From assembly GCA_964529445.1 (NCBI GenBank), contig CAZGWJ010000006.1:1-53196 (forward strand): a DNA stretch of 53,196 nucleotides, given 5' to 3'. This DNA is from CAZGWJ01 sp964529445 (GTDB lineage: Bacteria > Oederibacteriota > Muellerivitia > Muellerivitales > Muellerivitaceae). Position numbers and translations under genes: made by a program. The notes under the pieces were generated by a model, which searched no databases, was not told the origin of the DNA, and saw only the letters and a list, made by a program, of their open reading frames with translations. Below, one piece after another: positions 48,332 through 53,196 of this stretch. Numbering within the stretch: the first letter of the stretch is position 1; each line of letters starts with the position of its first letter.

Positions 48332-49491
48332 CACGCCACCCCCACGCCCGTCTTGAAGGCCAGCACGTTGTAGGTGACCGCCGTCAATTCGTAGTCCAGG
48401 TTCCGGGCCGCCTTGTCGTGCAGAAGGTGATCGTAAGCCGCGTCCAGCGTCAGGAAGGTGCCGCCGCCCGTACTCACGCGGAAACCCTGCCCGGCTCCGA
48501 TGAGATTGCCCCCGCCTTCGAAGCGCAGGTCGTCCTCCGGATAACCGTTGGGCCCCACCTGCTTCCAGCGGGCGCGGGTCTCGAGGGTCCAGCGTTCCCC
48601 GAGAACGTAACGGTAAGAAGGTTTCACTTCGATGCGGGTGCCGAGCGACCGGCGTTCCTCGTCCACGAGGACGCCCGAAGCATCGGTCACCTGCCCCTTG
48701 CCGTAGAGGGCCGTCGAAAAAGACACGGTGAATCGGTCCCTCCCGAGGGTGCTGTAACGCACCTCAAACGCCGTGCTGGCCGGTGATGTAAAGGTATCGG
48801 TTCCCCCGACCTGACTGGCCTGGGGAAAGGACGCGCTGGCCTTGAAACGGACCCTCCCGACCTCGGTCTTTTTCGCGACGGTCAAGATGCCGACCACATA
48901 GTCACCGGGGTCGTATTCAACCGGGGACGACAAGGCCCCCACTTCCATGGCGCCCGAACGGAGATATCCTCCCGCCAAACCGAAATCCCAGCTCGATACC
49001 GAGCGGCCCAGACCCAAGAGGGCGTTCAAACCGAACCCGCGGCCACGGTAGCGGCTGGAGTAGAAGGAGAGAGGCAGGTTTCCGGGCGCTTGGCGGTCCG
49101 TCAACTGGTTCAGTTCCCAGCGCTCGTCACCGGTCGGCAGGTCCAATTGGAGCGCCAGGACCGAGGTAAAAGCCGCGAGGGGAGCCTCGAAAGACGCCCC
49201 CACGGTGGAATCGGAGATCTTCTTCGCGACATAGGTCTTGGCGGCCAGGTCCGCTCCAGCGACGGCATCCTGGCGGTAATCGCCCATTTCATAGGAGGAA
49301 CCCGCATGGATGCGCAGCCGCCCCTCGAGGGCCGAAAGGCGGAGGGACAGGGGGAAGGTCTGCTCGTTCCCGTTGGCGGTGAAGTCGCTGTCGTAGGCGA
49401 GATAGGAATATCCGGTGCCGAACTCGCCCTTGAGGGCGTAGGCCGGCAGGGCCGCGAGGATCAACGCAAGGGTCAAGAGTGCCGTCTTCAA
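48328..49491 (-). CDS. Outer-membrane beta-barrel protein
   Basis: A 387-residue exported protein with a signal peptide (about 1-19, ending PAYAL). The mature part is made of alternating strands typical of a barrel (for example VRYSTLGRDRFTVSFSTALYG and TLETRARWKQVG) and ends FKTGVGVAW with a terminal aromatic residue, as outer-membrane proteins do for BAM recognition. No family is recognised; it may be a porin-like or transphorm-type barrel. It overlaps both neighbours by 4 bases and is therefore co-translated with the FecR protein and the NHL lipoprotein. Confidence 0.8.
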   Translation of the reverse strand: MKTALLTLALILAALPAYALKGEFGTGYSYLAYDSDFTANGNEQTFPLSLRLSALEGRLRIHAGSSYEMGDYRQDAVAGADLAAKTYVAKKISDSTVGASFEAPLAAFTSVLALQLDLPTGDERWELNQLTDRQAPGNLPLSFYSSRYRGRGFGLNALLGLGRSVSSWDFGLAGGYLRSGAMEVGALSSPVEYDPGDYVVGILTVAKKTEVGRVRFKASASFPQASQVGGTDTFTSPASTAFEVRYSTLGRDRFTVSFSTALYGKGQVTDASGVLVDEERRSLGTRIEVKPSYRYVLGERWTLETRARWKQVGPNGYPEDDLRFEGGGNLIGAGQGFRVSTGGGTFLTLDAAYDHLLHDKAARNLDYELTAVTYNVLAFKTGVGVAW

Positions 49492-50336
49492 TGCTCGATG
49501 ACCGCCCCTCCGCCGATCGGCCGGCTGTTCTCGGGGCTGTCGAAGAGGATGTCGATGGCATGGAGCTGATCGGACTGAACTTCCGTCATGTTGGAATCCG
49601 CATCACGGGCCCGGTCGGCGAGATCGGCCAGATCGCCGCCCAGATCGGAAGCCGCTCCCGGGGCGGGCGCCCCCCCTTCCCCCTCGTCCTTCCAGTCATC
49701 CTCCGGTCCGCGATCCGAGGCGTTGTTCAGGTCCTTCAGGTCCTCCGGGATGTCCACGAAGTCCCCGAGAAGGCCGCCCTCGAAGGAACAGCCCTTCCCC
49801 TTGTCGATCATCCTTTCGCGCTTCCCGTCGGAGACGAAAACCTTCCCGGAGAAGTTGTAGAAGGCGCCCCGGTTCCCGTCGGAGGACCGCTGTCCGGCCA
49901 GGGTGGTTCCGCGGACGCCGCAAACCACGCCCCCCGCCTTGATCTCGAACGCGGAGGTCTTGGCGCGGAGCTTGGCGACCTTGGCCCAGACGCGGCCGGT
50001 CAGGAGACGGAGCCGCGTGACCACGGCCTTTCCCTCGCCGCGGGCCATCTCCTCGAAGCGGAGCCGGGTGGCTCCCGAAAGACGGACGCGGGATCCGTCG
50101 TCCATTCGAAGGGAGGCGAAAGCATCCTTGCCGGAAAGCTCCACGGTGTCGCCCGGCCGGACGAGCAGACCGGGTTTGGCGGGCCGGGAGGAACGGCCCG
50201 TGCGGACGACGACATCCCCCGTCACGGCCGTGAAGACGGCCTTCATGGGTTCGGACTTCCCGGGGGAGGCGGCCCAAGGCGCGGCAGGCGCAAGGAGTAA
50301 CACCAATGATAAAAAGCGGGCAAGACGGGTGGTCAC
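49488..50336 (-). CDS. Exported FecR-domain protein with acidic tail
   Basis: A 282-residue protein. The GTG at 50336 follows AGGGGA and gives a signal peptide (LARFLSLVLLLAPAAPWAAS). The FecR domain (about 30-170) shows AVTGDVVVRTGRSSRPA, DDGSRVRLSGATRLRFEE and the hallmark FEIKAGGVVCGVRGTTLAG. Beyond it, the tail (about 185-260) is strongly acidic (EDDWKDEGEGG). No membrane anchor. First gene of the FecR-barrel-NHL operon with a promoter at 50366-50394. Its C-terminal stop overlaps the barrel start. Confidence 0.86.
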   Translation of the reverse strand: MTTRLARFLSLVLLLAPAAPWAASPGKSEPMKAVFTAVTGDVVVRTGRSSRPAKPGLLVRPGDTVELSGKDAFASLRMDDGSRVRLSGATRLRFEEMARGEGKAVVTRLRLLTGRVWAKVAKLRAKTSAFEIKAGGVVCGVRGTTLAGQRSSDGNRGAFYNFSGKVFVSDGKRERMIDKGKGCSFEGGLLGDFVDIPEDLKDLNNASDRGPEDDWKDEGEGGAPAPGAASDLGGDLADLADRARDADSNMTEVQSDQLHAIDILFDSPENSRPIGGGAVIEH

Positions 50337-50365
50337 GGAATCCCCTGGCTCCAGAAGTGAAAGTG

Positions 50366-50394
50366 AATCTATTCCTTCCACCCGGGGAAGTCAA
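50366..50394 (-). promoter_or_regulatory. Promoter for the FecR-barrel-NHL operon
   Basis: On the minus strand TTGACT (50394-50389), a 17-base spacer and TAGATT (50371-50366). The start near 50359 gives a leader of about 23 bases. Confidence 0.55.
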
Positions 50395-50433
50395 GAATGC
50401 CCGTCGATCCGGGCTCCATGAAACAATTGTCTG

Positions 50434-50445
50434 TTAACGCGTTAA
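50434..50445. promoter_or_regulatory. Palindrome TTAACGCGTTAA, possible operator
   Basis: A perfect 12-base palindrome lies 40 bases upstream of the -35 box of the FecR operon promoter, in otherwise plain intergenic sequence. It has the size and symmetry of a dimeric-repressor half-site pair. The rest of the 293-base gap up to 50629 shows no gene. Confidence 0.3.
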
Positions 50446-50629
50446 ACGGGAAACATGGATAACGCCGTTACCGATGGAGAGGCGGCCATCAACACGAAAC
50501 ACCATCAAATCGGAACCTGGGATCCCCGCGGTCGCCGGCGAAGCGATGGGCGCACGCCCCGGGATGACACGACCCCGCGTCCGTTTCTTCAAGAGGTCAC
50601 AGAAGGATATTCAACGCAAAGGGGCATGG

Positions 50630-52867
50630 TCACTTGGTCTTCATCGTGAAGACCCCGTCCCAACCCTCCTCGGGAGGCGCCATCTTCAGGGTCCAGCATC
50701 GTTCGAGGAACACCTTGGAAGGCCCGTCCGCGGGGGCGATGCGCAGGCAATCCTGGAACGACTTCTCGGCGTCGTCGAAACGGAGATTTCGATAGAAGGA
50801 AAGGCCCTCCGCGAACCGGAGCGCGAGCTCCTTCCGGGACTCGGCGGCCTTCGGCAGGAGGGCCATCAGTTCGTAGATGCGAAGCGGCTTCTCCTTGCCC
50901 TTCACGCGGATCAGGTCCAGTTCCCGGAAGAGGAACTCGTCCTTCACGGCGTCGCGGGTGGTCTCCGAGACGATGATCTCGACGTGGTACTCCTTGGTCG
51001 TCCCCTCCAGGCGGCTGCCCAGGTTCACCGCGTCGCCGATGAGGGTGTAGTTCTTGATGTGTTCCGATCCCACGAAGCCCACCACCATGGGACCCGTCGA
51101 GAGCCCGATGCCGATCTGCAGTTCCTCCCGGCCTTCCTTCTTCCACCGCGGGTGGAGGGTCCCGTGGAGCAGTTCGGTCATGCCCAGGGCCGTCGAGCAG
51201 GCGCGGAACGCGTGGTTCGACTGCGGGGCCGGCGATCCCCAGAACGCCATGATGGCGTCGCCGATGTACTTGTCCAGCGTGCCCTCGGTCTGGAAGATCA
51301 GGTGGGTCATCTGCGTGAGGTACTCGTTGAGGATGTCCACGACCTCGTGCGGCGTGTGCTTCTCGGAATACGTGGTGAACCCCCGGATGTCCGAGAACAT
51401 CACGGTCATGACCTTCTCCTCCCCCCCCAACTCGATGCCGGAAGGCATCTTGAGGATCTCCTCGACCACCGTGGGCGCCACCATGCTCTGGAACATCTGC
51501 TTCATGTACCGGCTGTGGCGCACCTCGGTCATCAACTTGTAGGTGGTGAGGAGCAGATAGGTGAAGAGGAGCGACAGGAGGGGCACGACGACGGGCAGGA
51601 GCACCTTCCCCGGCGAGAAGGCCGCCTGGGCCACCGCGAGGTAACCCGCGAAGATCACCGTGAAGGCCAGGATGCCGCGGTAGGGGGACAGGCGCGGAAC
51701 GAGGACCCACATGAGCAGGGCCATGGCCACGGCGAGCAGGACCTTCCAGATCTCTCCCGCCAGCGTGAGGAAGCGCCCGGACACGAGGTTCTCGAAGATG
51801 TTGGCGTTGACCTCGACCCCCGGGAAGGACTTGGTGAAAGGCGAGGGCCTCATGTCGAAAAGACCGTCCGCGGTGGCCCCCACCATGACGACCTGGCCCT
51901 TCAGCTTCTCCACCGGCACCCGCTCGGCCAGGATGTCGGCGACGGAATAGGTGGGGATGGTTCCCCGGTTCCCGCAATAATCGATGAGGGCCTCGCCCTC
52001 CAGGATGACCGGGACCTTCCGGTCCCCCACCAGGAGATATTCCCCGGGCACCAGGACGGCCGGCTCCTTCGAGGCCCCCAGGTGGTAACGCGCCATCTGG
52101 ACGACCACATGGGGGATGCTCGCGCCCCCGTAGGGCACGACCGGCAGGAAGTACCGGATGATGCCGTCGGCCGGGTCCGGCGTATAGCGGATATGCCCGG
52201 AGTCGAGGGCCGAGCTTTGGATCTTGGGGATGGACAGGATGAGGGAACGGGACTGGAAAAGCACGCTCTCGAGGGAACCCAGGACCTCGGCCGGCGTGGC
52301 GTTCAGGGCCTCGGCCTGGGGCGTCCGGCCCTCGTCGTTGTTCAGGGGAACGATGGGCAGAAAGACGTTCCCGGCCTGCTTCAAGGACTTCGCGAAACGC
52401 GTGTCCCCGTCCTCGCGGCCCCGGAGCTTGCGGATCTCGTCGAGCAGGCGTCGGCGCATGGCCTCGCTGGACGCCGTCGCTCCCCGCCTTCCCAGCACCT
52501 CCTCCAGCTGTTTCAGGGTCTGCTGGTCCTGCGAAACCTCGGGTTCGGAGAAGAAAACGTCGTAGAAGATGAAGCGGACGCCGTAACGCTTGAGGACACG
52601 CACCAGGTCGGCCTGGACGGAACGGCTCCAGGGCCATCGGCCGACCTCCTGGAGGCTTTTCTCGTCGATGGCGGCGATGCAGACCGGCGCCTCGGGGACG
52701 CGCTGGCCCCTCAGCTCGAAACGAAGGTCCACGGCCTTGTTCTCGAGGGATTGGAGGATCCGGATGTTGAGGAAGGAGGCCGCCACGAGCGCGAGGACCA
52801 CGGCGCCCGCCATCAGGAGGGCGGCCTTGCGGTCGTATCGGATGCGGACCTGGGGTGTGTCGGCCAT
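50630..52867 (-). CDS. CHASE2-domain adenylate cyclase
   Basis: A 745-residue membrane enzyme making cAMP in response to an extracytoplasmic signal. A first helix (about 15-34), a CHASE2 sensor (about 40-365, with the FYDVFFSEPE and VEVNANIFENLV motifs) and three more helices (about 373-390, 398-416, 422-443) precede a class III cyclase domain (about 485-665). Asp493 (FSDIRGF) and Asp537 (DKYIGD) bind the metals; Lys533 and Thr608 specify adenine, and Asn615 and Arg619 stabilise the transition state. A TPR-like helical pair (about 680-730) ends the chain. The promoter position suggests a leaderless mRNA. Neighbours do not show what the signal is. Confidence 0.93.
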   Translation of the reverse strand: MADTPQVRIRYDRKAALLMAGAVVLALVAASFLNIRILQSLENKAVDLRFELRGQRVPEAPVCIAAIDEKSLQEVGRWPWSRSVQADLVRVLKRYGVRFIFYDVFFSEPEVSQDQQTLKQLEEVLGRRGATASSEAMRRRLLDEIRKLRGREDGDTRFAKSLKQAGNVFLPIVPLNNDEGRTPQAEALNATPAEVLGSLESVLFQSRSLILSIPKIQSSALDSGHIRYTPDPADGIIRYFLPVVPYGGASIPHVVVQMARYHLGASKEPAVLVPGEYLLVGDRKVPVILEGEALIDYCGNRGTIPTYSVADILAERVPVEKLKGQVVMVGATADGLFDMRPSPFTKSFPGVEVNANIFENLVSGRFLTLAGEIWKVLLAVAMALLMWVLVPRLSPYRGILAFTVIFAGYLAVAQAAFSPGKVLLPVVVPLLSLLFTYLLLTTYKLMTEVRHSRYMKQMFQSMVAPTVVEEILKMPSGIELGGEEKVMTVMFSDIRGFTTYSEKHTPHEVVDILNEYLTQMTHLIFQTEGTLDKYIGDAIMAFWGSPAPQSNHAFRACSTALGMTELLHGTLHPRWKKEGREELQIGIGLSTGPMVVGFVGSEHIKNYTLIGDAVNLGSRLEGTTKEYHVEIIVSETTRDAVKDEFLFRELDLIRVKGKEKPLRIYELMALLPKAAESRKELALRFAEGLSFYRNLRFDDAEKSFQDCLRIAPADGPSKVFLERCWTLKMAPPEEGWDGVFTMKTK

Positions 52868-52873
52868 GGGGGT

Positions 52874-52902
52874 ATTCTAGGAACGTATCAGGATAAGGAC
52901 AA
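52874..52902 (-). promoter_or_regulatory. Promoter for the CHASE2 cyclase, probably leaderless
   Basis: On the minus strand TTGTCC (52902-52897), a 17-base spacer and TAGAAT (52879-52874). Only 6 bases lie between the -10 box and the ATG at 52867, so transcription would begin at or next to the start codon. No ribosome site is present. Confidence 0.5.
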
Positions 52903-52922
52903 ACCTTTTTTGTTCACCACGA

Positions 52923-53196
52923 GTGGGCTTCGCCCACCACGAAGTCGCCAAACTGAATCACGGGTGTCCAAGACGTCCGCCCTTCACGGGTCACGAGCCG
53001 TCAAACCCTTGTTTTGGACAGGCTCGAACACACAACCACGAAAAAGCCCCCTCTCCCCTTCCCCCTCTCCCGCAATGGATTCGGCAAGCTCACCACGGGG
53101 CGGGAGAGGCCTGTCATGAAGCGTGCTTCGCTCTGCTTCATGGGCAATCATTCGAGCGTGAATTTCGCGACGAATGATGGGTGAGGGGACGCCTTG
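52923..53196. repeat. Hairpin and long GC-rich palindromic element at the right edge
   Basis: GTGGGC-TTC-GCCCAC (52923-52937) forms a small hairpin. From 53047 to 53189 there is a long copy of the palindromic family: CCTCTCCCGC ... GCGGGAGAGG, with an inner CATGAAGC/GCTTCATG hairpin and an ATCATTCG/CGAATGAT pair, ending GATGGGTGAGGGG. It matches the element at 16666-16747. No gene is supported to the window end. Confidence 0.75.

Overview
The window is a GC-rich (roughly 60-65% by eye) bacterial chromosome segment, probably a scaffold from a metagenome or draft assembly: it carries one 100-N gap, at 39723-39822, bounded by a tandem repeat. Outer-membrane beta-barrels, a lipoprotein box, Sec signal peptides and a dTDP-rhamnose pathway indicate a diderm (Gram-negative) cell. 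Long Pro/Thr linkers and FlgD-like C-terminal domains on secreted proteases resemble uncultivated diderm phyla, but I cannot name a phylum from sequence alone. Almost every gene lies on the minus strand; only the protease at 19774-23207 and gpmA at 44046-44654 are on plus. Many adjacent genes overlap by 4 bases (ATGA or GTGA), the usual sign of translational coupling.

Layout from left to right: an unidentified gene cut by the edge, with its own promoter and an attenuator-like hairpin; DUF4301-rfbB-rfbA-rfbC downstream of tRNA-Cys and tRNA-Gly; an ExeA-like AAA ATPase and a large TPR/charged-helix protein; tRNA-Leu; an RluA-type pseudouridine synthase; a peptide-type ABC importer (binding lipoprotein and two permeases, no ATPase in view) whose last gene overlaps priA; secA; a reprolysin-like secreted protease interrupted by poly-C tracts; a DMT transporter; two secreted glycosidases (a clan GH-A arabinofuranosidase-like enzyme and a GH29 fucosidase); a five-gene envelope operon (coiled-coil protein, two Omp85-like barrels, a secreted partner protein, a matrixin-like protease); ligA; a phosphoesterase; a winged-helix protein; nusB; the riboflavin operon ribD-ribE-DUF327-ribBA-ribH; gpmA; NAD kinase; a FecR/beta-barrel/NHL-lipoprotein operon with a second FecR protein; and a CHASE2 adenylate cyclase.

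The most unusual property of the window is its density of dispersed intergenic repeats. At least four families recur: a CGCGAAG-heptad element, a GC-rich palindromic element (CCCTCTCCCGC...GCGGGAGAGGG), an AT-rich GAAAATAGAAAAT element and a GATGGACACCGATGA-type element. They sit at gene ends, supply stop codons, extend ribH at its C-terminus, and in one case lie in frame inside a membrane transporter. Other points worth a second look are the tandem POTRA-less Omp85-like barrels next to a matrixin with a non-canonical zinc motif, a mini-ORF just downstream of secA that repeats its SEC-C zinc tail with synonymous changes, and a rib operon without a visible FMN riboswitch that contains a DUF327 gene.
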